Origin: Diphasiastrum complanatum
Taxonomy: Eukaryota > Streptophyta > Lycopodiopsida > Lycopodiales > Lycopodiaceae
Direction of reading: 5' to 3'
Assembly (NCBI GenBank): GCA_029204225.1
Contig: CM055100.1
Location: 12,843,332-12,907,331 of the forward strand
DNA length: 64,000 bases
Shown: positions 39,307-55,836 of the stretch, one piece after another
Layout of the letters: each line of letters begins with the position of its first letter
Numbering within the stretch: the stretch's first letter is position 1
The notes under the pieces: generated by a model
Told to the model about the DNA's origin: nothing
Database searches by the model: none
The model's input: the letters and a program-made list of their open reading frames with translations, nothing else
Made by a program: the position numbers and the translations under genes

Positions 39307-39361
39307 AACTCATTTTAGTTTTGGCCTTTCAATTGAAAGGCCAAAACTTCAACTATGTCCG
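39307..39361. mobile_element. 55-bp insertion with a 32-bp perfect palindrome
   Basis: Copy 2 reads TGTTTAGCAAGC where copy 3 has 55 extra bases between two TTA triplets (39304-39306 and 39362-39364). The insert contains a perfect 32-bp palindrome at 39317-39348, centre GGCCTTTCAATTGAAAGGCC. The TTA duplication is typical of PIF/Harbinger-type MITEs, but I see no clear terminal inverted repeats outside the palindrome. A deletion in copy 2 is the alternative. Confidence 0.45.
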
Positions 39362-39520
39362 TTAGCAAGCTTGAGCAGGCCTACTACCTAGTAGCATTCA
39401 GCCTTCAATGCACCTCGTCACAGGGCAGCTCGGTGCATGAAGGGTACATGCTACAACCGATAGTGGGCCGCTCACACCCGCCGCTACCCAGTCCGTAAAG
39501 TATTTTTTGAGTATACAGAA

Positions 39521-39562
39521 GGGGGGGGGGGGAGGGGTAGGGGCAAGGGCAGGGGCAGGGGC
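39521..39562 (+). other. G-run cluster, candidate G-quadruplex (copy 3)
   Basis: Same G-rich tract as in copy 2 with a slightly longer initial G run. Confidence 0.7.
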
Positions 39563-40101
39563 AGAAGATTATGTGAAAATATGTGTCCTGAGGTTTCTGA
39601 AGGAACCGAAGGTGTCATGCCCATGATTGGTCTCGGGTAGCGTGTCCACGCTAGGGATCGGTAGACCAACAACCCGTAAGTTAATTGTGACTATAAGGGA
39701 ATTGGGGCCCTTATGTGTACATGGTCATAATTAATGGTTGTAGGCCTAAACACATGGTGGTGGAGTTGGTATGGATCTATCAGTGAGTCATTAGACATGG
39801 CCCATAGAGGCTGCAGAGGTGTCTAGTGAGGTGTCACAATGCACTACTAGTGATACATGGGCCATGGAGGATGGTATAAGTATACCTGCTGGGCTCTCAA
39901 TAGTGTATGCTTGATTTTGTGATTAGTAGCTACATGATGCTGGTGTGACTCCTCTTTCCATGACTCTAATTGATCCATAGCCTGGGGGCTAGATCCGTAC
40001 GATCTAGGTTTGGTTGCGTTGGTTTAATCTCCACCAGTTCCCATGTGTTGTTGTTTTGTATGGTATGCTTAGGCTATAATTTTGTGTTGTGGACTTTATA
40101 T

Positions 40102-40118
40102 TGGTATCAGTGCCAGTC
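40102..40118 (+). promoter_or_regulatory. Primer-binding-site-like sequence, copy 3
   Basis: Identical to 21831-21847, in the same position relative to the two-exon gene. Confidence 0.4.
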
Positions 40119-40159
40119 TAAGCAGGATTTTTCATTGAAAGTGTCGATTGGAAATCTCG

Positions 40160-40707
40160 ATGTTTTCTCGAAAATCCGACGAAGTAAGCAACAAAATGGT
40201 GGAATTCTGGAATTTTCTTCCCGTTGGAAATAATTTTGGAATTGCAATCGATTGTCTAGTAAGTGCACTACCAGGTTCACAATCGGTTTGTTTTTATGCT
40301 TTTCGAATTGGTTTCATTGAAGGAATTTCGTGTCAATTCTGTTGTTGTCGATTACTGTGGTTAGCATCTTTGTGAAAGCAACAAGTTACTTTGATGGTTG
40401 GCTGGATTTTTTCCTATAGTCTCTTATTCTTCTTATAAATGGTTATTGTATTTTAAATGTTGTCTATTGTTTGTTTGGAAGACGGTTTGGTTTTAAAACA
40501 GTGGGAACAAGCTAGAACAGAAGTAAAAATACTCTAATTTGTTGGCTGTTGAGTGTTGGTAATGTTTGACAGGATTGCAAGGCTACTTACTATGAATCAC
40601 AGGCTTATGTTTCATTCTCTAGCAAACTAACGGTTTGTTTGAAGGATTGTGAGCCTATAAAGCCATTCTTGAGGATGGTTGGGTTCAGATTAAATGACTA
40701 TTTGTGA
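40160..40707 (+). CDS. Two-exon small protein gene, copy 3
   Basis: Exons 40160-40258 and 40573-40707, with the same splice sites and phases as copy 2. Exon 2 carries Cys instead of Arg in the LKD(R/C)EP segment. Intact. Confidence 0.5.
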
Positions 40708-41067
40708 AAATAGTTGTTAATTGCGTACAAAACTAGGTTTTTGAAAATTTTTGGCAATATAACTGCTATCAGTGAAGCAAAACCCTGCAAAATCTTGTAT
40801 TAAAACTATTGCTTATGCTGGAAACAAGTAAATGAAAGCCATAACGATCTATAAAACGCTACAAAGGCAACAGGATCTACAAAAATACAGCAGATGTTTG
40901 TGCCTTTGTGCTTCCTGCATCATAAGAAACGAAAAAACTAGAATTAAAACTCAGATTAACAAGGTGATTGTTAGACTTTTGAACTCCTCCTGGGCGCCCT
41001 GAAAACCGGGAACATAATACTCTATTTGGGAAGGTGATGGAGGGCATCTCTCCTAGTTTCTTTAGCA

Positions 41068-41070
<3 letters not shown>

Positions 41071-41156
<86 letters not shown>
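41071..41156 (+). repeat. (CT)n microsatellite, copy 3
   Basis: 86 bp of CT at the A/B boundary. The CA portion present in copy 2 is reduced to CACAC. Confidence 0.97.
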
Positions 41157-41158
<2 letters not shown>

Positions 41159-42569
41159 GCAAATCCGAGCACTCTAATCTCTGTGTGCAGAAGCCTGAGA
41201 GGGGCACGATGGAGGGGCCCAAGTGGCCGTGTGCGGGTCAGAAGTGAGGGAGATGAACAAAATGGGGGGGGGGGGGGTGGCCTATTACACTTAAAGTAAG
41301 TTATTGAAACTTAAGTGGGCCATGCAAGGTGCTAGGTGGGGTTGGTTGAGAGGGACGGGGGTTTAGGCTAGTGTTAATTTTTTGAGTTTTTTAAAAGCCT
41401 AGGGTTTTTCTTTTTTGTAGTAGGTTTTTTAGTTTTAAGAACTGATGTTTTGATTTTGCAATTGAAGTGTGAGCTAAAGTTGTTTAAGGATTTTCATTGC
41501 ATTGGCACTTAAAATTTCCATTTTTTATTTATTAGAACCCATTTGCCGATTCATAGGTATTATTTGTTAATGAAAGCACGTATGGTCTAAAAATTAGCTT
41601 TTTTTGTAGACATTGCTTAATTTAATAACTATTATAACCGTAATGAATGTGTTAATTGAACGAAATTATTTACGAACAATAAAGGTACATCATTCTGAAG
41701 GCCCTCATTGTAATAGACTGCGACCTACACGCCAACATACTTTATAGAGCTCATGCAAGTTTCTAAGTGATTTCATGCCATCCTCAACATCATGTCAGAA
41801 GTCAAGGATGCGCTTGTATCATGATTTAGTAACAGTGTATGTGCACATGCTTTCTAAGAAAGTGCTTAAAACTACAAATCAGCAAAAATGCTTACTGAGA
41901 TCAGTGCTTTAAAATTTTGACATTCTAGCTGCAAAAGGTTCTCAAGGACTGCTTACTATTTTTTTTCTGCTTACCAAAAGCAAGATGTTACGTAATGTTG
42001 CGTTGTTTTGTAGTTCGTTGATTATGGTTAGTTAAGGATTCATGTTTAAATACGACTACTTTAACGAGGGTGCTGGTTGTTGATTGTCGTATTGGCATAA
42101 ACAACTGGTGAAGGGTGAGAGCTATCTTTGCTTTTCTATTATGTACTTTGGTCTACTTAATTTGCATGCTTCGTGTTTTGATTTACTTAGTGTTTGGGTA
42201 ATTAGATTGGAGCTTTGTGGAGCATGAGTTGGAAAGACAAATATATAATGCTGATAAAAAAATAGTTTGGAACTTACAATTCACTCTCTATGTAAAATAA
42301 TACGATCTATGATGCAATGCAATGTAGAACAAAAATGTATGTCACTTTGAGTTTATCTCTTAAGTTAATGCTTCTCCAATGCTCCGATGCAATTTATGGT
42401 CTATGTAAAATAGAAATACAATCTATGATGTCTCTTATCTTTGACGCAACTCTCATCTCTTCCTTCTCACAAAATAGAACACGGAATTTTGACACTCAAA
42501 GACCAAAAACGACGTGATGAACCATCAGGTTGCCGAATATCTTTCTTTTTTTGCTAAAAAAAATTCGCA

Positions 42570-42970
42570 TGGATTTTCCATATGTGGATAGCACGTCGAA
42601 AACTTTTCAAGCGCTATCCACGGGTTCCACTATCTGGATTTTCCGAGGATAGCGCATGGATTATCCACACGTGGATAGTTATCCGCGCAAAATCCAATAC
42701 TTTTTTATTTAGGAAATTAGTATGGTGTATAATCCATGCATGGATTATCCACGCAGAGCCAACATCCATGTGCCGATTTTCAAGATCTGGCTGCGGGTCC
42801 CGGAAAACTAAGCATGAATATTCCACGCAGTTTGAATTTTCTGATTTCCGACCCCCGATATACAGTTGTTGCCAGAAATGATATTTGCGTGGATAATCCA
42901 CTCGTGGATGTTCCACACGCCCATATCCATGACTATATCCATGTCGATCCTGCGTGGATATTTGCATGTT
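42570..42970. repeat. TGGATA/TATCCA motif cluster (copy 3)
   Basis: Same cluster with single-base differences from copies 1 and 2. Confidence 0.6.
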
Positions 42971-44016
42971 GTGTTCTTGTGAGATTTCCAAGACTAATAC
43001 CACAAGCTAGCCCATCTAAATACCTACAAAACGTCAGACACATATAAACAAGAATTTATATAAGCTTACTAGATGTCGACAAAGTTATAAGTAGAAGTTA
43101 GTTAAGACTTGCCACCACATTTAGCGGCACAACCGTTGCATCATATCTTAGAAATTCAACAAATAATGATCGTGTTGGCAAACTTTGAAGTATAGCCATT
43201 ATTGCAACAAGAATAGCCATAACAAGCAAGACTATATGATGTATCAAGCCAATCCCAAGATGTTCAATAACAGGCAAGATTGTGAAAACTAATCTACAAT
43301 TTCCCACTATCAACACACAAATTGCCTTTTATGTCCTTGGTATTTTTATTCAAGACTACTACTGCACAAGAAACACAAATATCCAGCATGCCCTCAGATA
43401 TTCATGTAAGCGCCCGAAATTCATCATGTTCTTGCAAATTTTTGTGAGTTCTAGAGTCTCATTTGTTATTTATATCATTTATGTATGCTGCCTTCTACTA
43501 TCAACGTCAAACACACTGAAATGAAAATGGCTCCAGCATGAAATATACTCACATGAGCTGCTAGATGAGTCAACGTAAAAGTTCTACAATTGGTACATAA
43601 AAATCAAAATTGTTGCAAATTGAGAATAGAACTTTGAGATTTGGATCAAGTTTTTAGACATGGGTTTTTGGTTCAAATCTCCAAGTGGATGCATACTAAC
43701 ATTTCACTAAACCACTAAGAGTATCAAATAAGGCCAAATCTCAATGGTGATGTTGGATACAAAATAGATCTTGCGCAAAATTAGTTTTACGATAAATAGT
43801 TCTACTCGTCTTATGCTTTGAACTCGAAAGTTCATCTTGGAACATTGCATGTGGTATTGTATAAACAATAAAACGAGATGTGCTCAATACAAGTCGCAAT
43901 TAAAAAAAATTGTTTATAAGGTATTGTATTGAATTTGTTTATAAGGTATTGTATTGAACTTCTTTATAAGGTATTGTATTGAACTTCTTTATAAGGTATT
44001 GTACTGAATTTGTTTT

Positions 44017-44263
44017 TTTGTATGTCAGCTTGTCATGTGACTGTGGAATTGGTTGAGACACCTGACACGAGTGGTGCAGCCATGGATTTGTTCAAAATCA
44101 TATGACTACAGATTTGTTAGAAACCGTGTGGAAGAAAATGTACCCGAAAAATGTATCCGAGGAGGACGTGAATGAATGTGAAGGAGACCTTGAAGGACTG
44201 GATGTGGATGTGAGCCTACAAGACGAAGTTGGAAGCGATGAGGGAGATGATAGCGATACATAG
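44017..44263 (+). pseudogene. Acidic C-terminal coding fragment, copy 3
   Basis: Counterpart of 5280-5524. Differences include GAGACACCTG for TACACACCTG, GTG for ATG and GGA for GCA codons. The terminal acidic tail and TAG are kept. Absent from copy 2. Confidence 0.35.
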
Positions 44264-45942
44264 AATCATCTCTTCTCTTTTTTATTACGAATTACATGTT
44301 AGTATGGAATGTAAGGCCTTGAAAGAGGGAATGGGTGAAGGGAGAATTGATTTCCTCCTCGATGCTCATGGATATGTACCTTTTTTATAGCTAATATAAA
44401 TGTTTTGCTACTACAAAATTGAGATCAAAAATGTTAAGTGCATATTTTTTCATTCTATGCAAATGCAATGTATAGTCTATTTATGAATCAAATGCAAATG
44501 CAATGAGTAGTCTATCTCTAAATCAAATGCAATGTATAGTCTATTTATGAATTGAATGCAATGTAAATTGTTTTTTAGGCAGATGAGTTTACTATGATGG
44601 AATGCAATGCATAGTCTATGTAAAGTAATACAATCTATGATGTAATGCAGTGTAGAATAGAAATGTATGTCACTTTGAATTTACCTCTTAAGTGAATGCT
44701 TTTCCAATACTCCTTTTTGTTGTTGAACATTTTTATCTTTCAATAACTTTAAAATTTTGCTCTTCCGATTTTTTGCAATGCAATTTCTTCTTTTATCTCC
44801 AATCTATCTCTTCTCATATCCAAATCTACATCACAAAAACAAAAGATATTAGTACTAACACTAAAAATCACAACAAGCAAAAGATTTTATTCATTTTCAC
44901 TCACATTTCACTCTCATCTCATCCTCACTCTTCACCTTTCTCTCTTTTGTCAACTCTCTTCTCTTCCCTCTCACACAATAGAACGTGGATTTTTGAAACT
45001 CAAAGACCAAAAACGACGCGAGGAACCATCAGGTTCCCGCGCCAACTTTCTTTTTTTTTGGTTAAAAAAAAATTGCATGGATTATCCACATGTGGATAGC
45101 ACGTAAAAAACTTTCCACGCGCTATCCACAGGTTCTACTCTCTAGATTTTCTGTGGATAGCACGTGGATTATCTTGCTCAAGAAAAACAAATATCCAACA
45201 TGCCCTCAGATATTCATGTAAGCACCCGATAGCAATTGATCATGTTCTTGCAACTTTTTCATGAGTTCTAGAGTCTCATTTGCTATTAAAATCCAGTTAA
45301 TTCACATTTATATCATTTACGTGTGTTGCTCTTCTACTATCAACGTCAAACACGCTAAAATGAAAATGGCTCCAGCATGAAATATACTCACATGAGCTGC
45401 TACATGATTCAACGTAAATGTTCTACAATTGGTACATAGAAATCAAAATTGTACAAATTTCAAAAAGAACTTTGGTATTTGGATCAGGTCAGCTGATATA
45501 ATCCTGCTTACCCAGTAATCCATCATCAGAGAGTTAGATTGAACATCAATTTCTTAGTTGCAACGAGGCCAAGAAATCATCAAGTTTTGGCAAATGTAGT
45601 ATTTTTAAGGATCAAATATCACCAGTTGTAAGATTGTAAGATTTTGGATTAGCCGAGCGCTCCTGCACCTAATCAGCACCCTCGCCTACGTTGTAAACTT
45701 GCGTCTGAATCTTTCTAGCGTTCTTGCACCTATAATTGAATTTTAAATCCTAAAGCATCAAGTACATACTTACTAATCTACACAAAATCTCAAAGCTGAA
45801 AAACCTATCCAAATCATCTACAAGAATGCAATCATAACGAGTCAAATAGATCATGAAAGCCTTCTAGAACAAAATTCACAACAATACCAAGTAATCTCAC
45901 TGATCTATATATCAAATTCCGATTTATAATGAGCTGCATCAC

Positions 45943-46296
45943 ATGACTTCACCAAAAACATCTTCCAATCTGGCCGGATCATTACAATGCCATAATCCCA
46001 ACCATCATGCTTCCAAACTATCCAAAAGAAAAGCAAGAATGGATCAATCAAGAACATCTTCCAACCTGCTATTAGACTCGGATCTTTCCACTCGTTACAC
46101 TTTCAAGCTTCAAACCTCTCCAAAAGAAGCAGCACATGATCTTGTCCTTGTAGTCGTGTTAGTAGTTCTAATGACGTTTTGTTCTTTGTTCATGATGGAA
46201 AGCGATGGTGATTGCTCTTCTAAGCATGGTGACCATTATGCTCTTGATAAATGTCAGAGAAAGAGGAGTGTTGAATCTTTGAAGATGCGATGCTGA
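45943..46296 (+). CDS. Putative 117-aa single-pass membrane protein, longest intact form
   Basis: Only in copy 4 is the frame open from ATG ACT TCA through the hydrophobic segment to TGA. The N-terminal part (MTSPKTSSNLAGSL) contains a near-duplicate of the later TSSNLLLDSDL segment, and a basic cluster (KLSKRKAR) precedes the common region. Residues ~65-87 form one hydrophobic helix, followed by a polar tail with four cysteines. The other copies carry one extra A at the GATCAA site, which splits the ORF. Either copy 4 keeps the ancestral frame or it gained this frame by a 1-bp deletion. Confidence 0.4.
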   Translation: MTSPKTSSNLAGSLQCHNPNHHASKLSKRKARMDQSRTSSNLLLDSDLSTRYTFKLQTSPKEAAHDLVLVVVLVVLMTFCSLFMMESDGDCSSKHGDHYALDKCQRKRSVESLKMRC

Positions 46297-46383
46297 GCTT
46301 ATGCTTGTTGCATACGATGGAAATGGTTTTAAAATCGTACATGATTATGGCTAATAACGCCACATTTAGGGCCCTGGGTGTCC

Positions 46384-46668
46384 CTAGATGGAAGTTAGGC
46401 TTAGTTCAATAGAAAATCGCTCATCGTGAACATCATGAGAACACATGGCAATGCCGTTGATAGAACTTCCTCGCTTGAAAGAGCTACCGACAGCTTTACT
46501 AACGTCCCTCGTCCCTTTTTCAACGCAATTGAGCCAATAGAGTGCATTTCCAAGGCACATGGAGGAGCAAGCAGGATAAGCGTAGGCAATTTGAGAACAA
46601 TTGTGTAGAGTTTGTATTTTGCTATCATATAAGTACTCGTGCTCTCCTATCTCGCCCTCATGGATCAT
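46384..46668 (-). CDS. Hypothetical 94-aa protein, copy 4
   Basis: Intact inverted counterpart of 19954-20238, with leucine in place of proline in the SSMCPGN segment. Unknown function. Confidence 0.3.
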   Translation of the reverse strand: MIHEGEIGEHEYLYDSKIQTLHNCSQIAYAYPACSSMCLGNALYWLNCVEKGTRDVSKAVGSSFKRGSSINGIAMCSHDVHDERFSIELSLTSI

Positions 46669-47222
46669 AGCTTTGTTTCCATCTCATGTGCAATAACATC
46701 AGATAAGAAAGTTGAAAGCAGATAGTAAGAATGACAACGAAAATCACTCGTTAGGACTTCCTTACATAACATGGGCAGGCTGGTTTTCTTTCTAAGATTT
46801 CATTTCAATAATGTTGAGGAAAATCAAAACTTTTGCCATGAGCTGATGACATCAATAGTTTGAGTGTCTAAGTCAACTCGCAGAACAGGTTTCATAGTTT
46901 GAAAAATCCTCTAGACATTATTAAACCTTCCGGCTGACTTCAGAGTCAAGACAAAAGCTAAGGTGGCTTGCAAGCTCACTACTGTAAAACACCGGCCATG
47001 CCATATCCTAATTATCAATTCCATCATTGGCCAATGTGGAAGTTTTATGGATAACTATAATACAACCAACGTCTACAATAAATCACAATGATATTTTCAA
47101 AAATGAAGTGCATGCTTCCATTGCATACGTAATAAGTACAAAATTCTTTCAACTTCAATTGCTCTTGGCAATAGAGCCGTAACAGTGAAAGCAAAAGACT
47201 ATAATAGTGAACAAAAAATCAC

Positions 47223-47387
47223 CTGTAACAGAGTCTTGGTTGTGTCAAAAGGCTGTAATATCACTTTAGATAGGCCCGAAGTTGTTCCCCCAGCTATGAA
47301 GTTGTCTGCCCAGCCCTTGACAAGCCATAATCTTATCTCGTTCAGATGATCCCTGCCGCTAACCAGTGCCACTCTGTTATTTGCCAT
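47223..47387 (-). pseudogene. Mitochondrial carrier family first exon (copy 4, intact)
   Basis: ATG-started exon of 55 codons ending at a CAG/GTGATTTTTTG donor. After MANNRVALVSGRDHLNEIRL it encodes KGWADNFIAGGTTSGLSKVI and QPFDTTKTLLQ: a first transmembrane helix followed by the mitochondrial carrier signature Px[DE]xx[KR] (here P-F-D-T-T-K). In this family the signature repeats three times in ~300 aa proteins of the inner mitochondrial membrane. No further exon is present before unrelated block A sequence, so this is an orphan 5' exon captured in the amplicon. Substrate cannot be told. Confidence 0.7.
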
Positions 47388-47398
47388 GAAACCGGAAC

Positions 47399-47530
47399 AA
47401 ATTTTTATTGGAGTTGCATCCCTGCCATGAAATTAATTCTACTGCACACGATACAATGATAAATTTTTATTGGAGTTGCATCTCTACCATGAAATTATTT
47501 CTACTGCACATGATACAATGACAGTAAATT

Positions 47531-47533
<3 letters not shown>
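47399..47533 (-). repeat. Tandem ~67-bp direct repeat in block F
   Basis: Two units of TTTTTATTGGAGTTGCATC ... CTACTGCACA(C/T)GATACAATGA. Present also at 54262-54394 and 19112-19238. One and a half units sit at 2129-2225. Confidence 0.8.

Positions 47534-47560
<27 letters not shown>
47534..47560 (+). repeat. (CT)n microsatellite, short (copy 4)
   Basis: 27 bp between block F' (TAAATTAATT) and block E' (CATGAATGG). Confidence 0.95.
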
Positions 47561-52324
<4,764 letters not shown>

Positions 52325-52627
52325 ATGAATGGTACACAACTTCTCTATTATATACTTAGCCCTTAGTGCTTTAAAAAAATATATCACCCTTTGTACCTAT
52401 TGAAAGGAAATTTGAAAACCACCAAAGCCAATTCAACGGTCAAGATTAGTGGAGGTACATCCTACGGACACGATCCCTTTGCTTCTTGAGCACTCTTGTT
52501 TCAAATGCATCTACATAAGGAAAGAATGGGCCTTCAAGCTTTCTCCATGCCCTCTCTCCTCTTTTCTCTTCATCTTCTATCTTCTGCTTTGCACATCAAG
52601 AATAGTAGTGTGAAAGCTTATTCTGCA
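52325..52627 (+). pseudogene. First-exon module, truncated (copy 4)
   Basis: Runs from the TATA-like region to KNSSVKAYSA, then is cut by the junction into inverted block A at 52626. Confidence 0.4.
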
Positions 52628-52867
52628 TACTTACTAATCTACACAAAATCTCAAAGCTGAAAAACCTATCCAAAACATCTACAAGAATGCAATCATAACG
52701 AGTCAAATAGATCATGAAAGCCTTCTAGAACAAAATTCACAACAATACCAAGTAATCTCACTAATCTATATATCAAATTCCGATTTATAATGAGCTGCAT
52801 CACATGACTTCACCAAAAACATCTTCCAATCTGGCCGGATCATTACAATGCCATAATCCCAACCATC

Positions 52868-53158
52868 ATGCTTCCAAACTATCCAAAAGAAAAGCAAGAA
52901 TGGATCAAATCAAGAACATCTTCCAACCTGCTATTAGACTTGGATCTTTCCACTCGTTACACTTTCAAGCTTCAAACCTCTCCAAAAGAAGCAGCACATG
53001 ATCTTGTCCTTGTAGTCGTGTTAGTAGTTCTAATGACGTTTTGTTCTTTGTTCATGATGGAAAGCGATGGTAATTGCTCTTCTAAGCATGGTGACCATTA
53101 TGCTCTTGATAAATGTCGGAGAAAGAGGAGTGTTGAATCTTTGCAGATGCGATGTTGA
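52868..53158 (+). CDS. Putative 96-aa single-pass membrane protein, copy 5
   Basis: Intact counterpart of 38041-38331, with the same start and membrane segment. It has asparagine for aspartate in the ESDGD tail and glutamine for lysine near the C-terminus. Confidence 0.35.
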   Translation: MLPNYPKEKQEWIKSRTSSNLLLDLDLSTRYTFKLQTSPKEAAHDLVLVVVLVVLMTFCSLFMMESDGNCSSKHGDHYALDKCRRKRSVESLQMRC

Positions 53159-53245
53159 GCTTATGCTTGTTGCATACGATGGAAATGGTTTTAAAACCGT
53201 ACATGATTATGGCTAATAACGCCACATTTAGGGCCCTGGGTGTCC

Positions 53246-53530
53246 CTAGATGGAAGTTAGGCTTAGTTCAATAGAAAATCGCTCATCGTGAACATCATGA
53301 GAACACATGGCAATGCCGTTGCTAGAACTTCCTCGCTTGAAAGATCTACCGACAGCTTTACTAACGTCCCTCGTCCCTTTTTCAACGCAATTGAGCCAAT
53401 AGAGTGCATTTCCAGGGCACATGGAGGAGCAAGCAGGATAAGCGTAGGCAATTTGAGAACAATTGTGTAGAGTTTGTATTTTGCTATCATATAAGTACTC
53501 GTGCTCTCCTATCTCGCCCTCATGGATCAT
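53246..53530 (-). CDS. Hypothetical 94-aa protein, copy 5
   Basis: Intact inverted counterpart of 19954-20238, with arginine in place of glycine in the KAVGSSFK segment. Unknown function. Confidence 0.3.
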   Translation of the reverse strand: MIHEGEIGEHEYLYDSKIQTLHNCSQIAYAYPACSSMCPGNALYWLNCVEKGTRDVSKAVGRSFKRGSSSNGIAMCSHDVHDERFSIELSLTSI

Positions 53531-54084
53531 AGCTTTGTTTCCATCTCATGTGCAATAACATCAGATAAGAAAGTTGAAAGCAGATAGTAAGAATGACAAC
53601 GAAAATCATTCGTTAGGACTTCCTTACATAACATGGGCAGGCTGGTTTTCTTTCTAAGCTTTCATTTCAATAATGTTGAGGAAAATCAAAACTTTTGCCA
53701 TGAGCTGATGACATCAATAGTTTGAGTGTCTAAGTCAACTCACAGAACAGGTTTCATAGTTTGAAAAATCCTCTAGACATTATTAAACCTTACGGCTGAC
53801 TTCAGAGTCAAGACAAAAGTTAAGGTGGCTTGCAAGCTCACTACTGTAAAACACCGGCCATGCCATATCCTAATTATCAATTCCATCATTGGCCAATGTG
53901 GAAGTTTTATGGATAACTATAATACAACCAACGTCTACAATAAATCACAATGATATTTTCAAAAATGAAGTGCATGCTTCCATTGCATACGTAATAAGTA
54001 CAAAATTCTTTCAACTTCAATTGCTCTTGGCAATAGAGCCGTAACAGTGAAAGCAAAAGACTATAATAGTGAACAAAAAATCAC

Positions 54085-54249
54085 CTGTAACAGAGTCTTG
54101 GTTGTGTCAAAAGGCTGTAATATCACTTTAGATAGGCCCGAAGTTGTTCCCCCAGCTATGAAGTTGTCTGCCCAGCCCTTGACAAGCCATAATCTTATCT
54201 CGTTCAGATGATCCATGCTGCTAACCAGTGCCACTCTGTTATTTGCCAC
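54085..54249 (-). pseudogene. Mitochondrial carrier family first exon (copy 5)
   Basis: Same exon, but the ATG is changed to GTG (reverse strand of TTTGCCACG) and GRD is changed to SMD. Carrier motif and donor intact. Confidence 0.68.
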
Positions 54250-54392
54250 GAAACCGGAACAAATTTTTATTGGAGTTGCATCCCTGCCATGAAATAATTT
54301 CTACTGCACACGATACAATGATAAACTTTTATTGGAGTTGCATCTCTACCATGAAATTATTTCTACTGCACATGATACAATGACAGTAAATT

Positions 54393-54394
<2 letters not shown>

Positions 54395-54424
<30 letters not shown>
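54395..54424 (+). repeat. (CT)n microsatellite (copy 5)
   Basis: 30 bp, same position as 47534-47560. Confidence 0.95.
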
Positions 54425-54427
<3 letters not shown>

Positions 54428-55836
54428 GAATGGTATGCAACTTCTCTATTATATACTTAGCCCTTTGTACTTTAAAAAGATATATGACCCTTTGTAACTA
54501 TTGGAGGGAAACTTGAAAACCACCAAAGCCACTTCAACGGTCAAGATCAGTGGAGGTATGTCCTACGGACATGATCCCTTTGCTTCTTGAGCACTCTTGT
54601 TTCAAATGCATCTACATAAGGAAGGAATGGGCCTGCAAGCTTTCTCCACGCCCTCTCTCCTCTTCTCTCTTCATCTTCTTCTACCTTCTACTTTGGCATA
54701 TCAAGAATTGCAGTGTTAAAGCTTATGCTGCAACAGTCAGAGAGCAAACTTTGAAATACTTTGGTAAGTGGCCTTCATACCAATTTACTTTTGATTTGAC
54801 TACTTTGTCTGCAAAAGAGATGGATAGATTCGGTTGCAACCTTTGGCATTCTTGTTATATCATCAATAGGTTTGGTAGCAAGCATATGAGAGTATCAAGC
54901 GCTTGTTATGGCATGCATGATTGCATTCGATACTTGCTTTATAACATACAGGTGTTACAAGCCAGTGCTGGCTGACTTTGTAGGCATGAATATGAGCCAT
55001 TTTGACAATGTAGGGATGTGGTAGCACTAACATAACAATTGTAAATCGCTGTGGTAGTTTTTAGCTTTTTGTTGATTGCTACAGCGCGACCCTGGAGGGT
55101 GCTAGTAGCGCTACTAGCACTGAAATACTTGGCCAGAAATCGCTGTTCAACGATGAGAATGTTGACAATTATCATAGCTCGCTTGTTTGGAAGCGCGACA
55201 TACATTAGTTCTTCACAATCTCTTGCATATACTTGCAAAAAAGACGTCATCATCGCATTATAGTGATGGTTGATGGTAGAAATGTTCTTAAATGACTGTT
55301 GTCTACGTAGATATGTCTCATAATCAGAGAGGAGCTCGCTACGATAATAGGTCGGTGATAATACTTATGATTATCTTTGTCACACACAATTTTACAGCAT
55401 AAAAGAGCACGAAGGGTTTAGGTATACCTCAGTTGACAGCAAATATAAGGTACGTATGACACTCATAGCATCTACACTCCAAATTACACTTTATGAAGAA
55501 GACCATAAACCCATTCGAAAGGTATTATAAACTAATTGGATTACTCATATGCATGTATCTATGCAATGACGATTCTTAGAAATGGATACGGAAGGTCAAT
55601 CTTCTAAACTACAAATTGCAAACGTGATTGCTTCGCAACAATCAGTATCGTCTACCATTCAAGTTAGAAATGCATGGATGTTTACAAATTTCTATTAGTA
55701 AGGCTAAAAAAAACAAGGTGACAGAGGAAGCTTGACGAAAATATGCAAGAAAAGTAGTATGATACGATAACTATGTCTATTTTTCATGCAATCAAAACTA
55801 ATATATCAGTGCTTACTTTTGGAATGATGATAACCC
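54425..55836 (+). pseudogene. Block E region, 5' third only (copy 5)
   Basis: Matches copy 4 from its CT tract to the GGAATGATGATAACC sequence, then switches abruptly to mini-gene sequence. The first open stretch (54550-54975) keeps 141 codons. Confidence 0.5.

Larger units (their letters stand above)
37206..45489 (+). repeat. Amplicon copy 3, direct, truncated in block B
   Basis: Restarts at the block A start and keeps the fullest version of A (37206-41070) and both internal repeats of B. It breaks off at 45489, inside the sequence corresponding to position ~6744 of copy 1. After a 2-bp filler, inverted block A follows. It also carries a 55-bp insertion at 39307-39361 not seen in copies 1 and 2. 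Confidence 0.93.

Noticed and set aside
45480-45500. Centre of a perfect palindrome like sex-chromosome palindromes
   Set aside because: The two sides are different blocks (B and A'), so this is an inversion junction, not a mirror axis.
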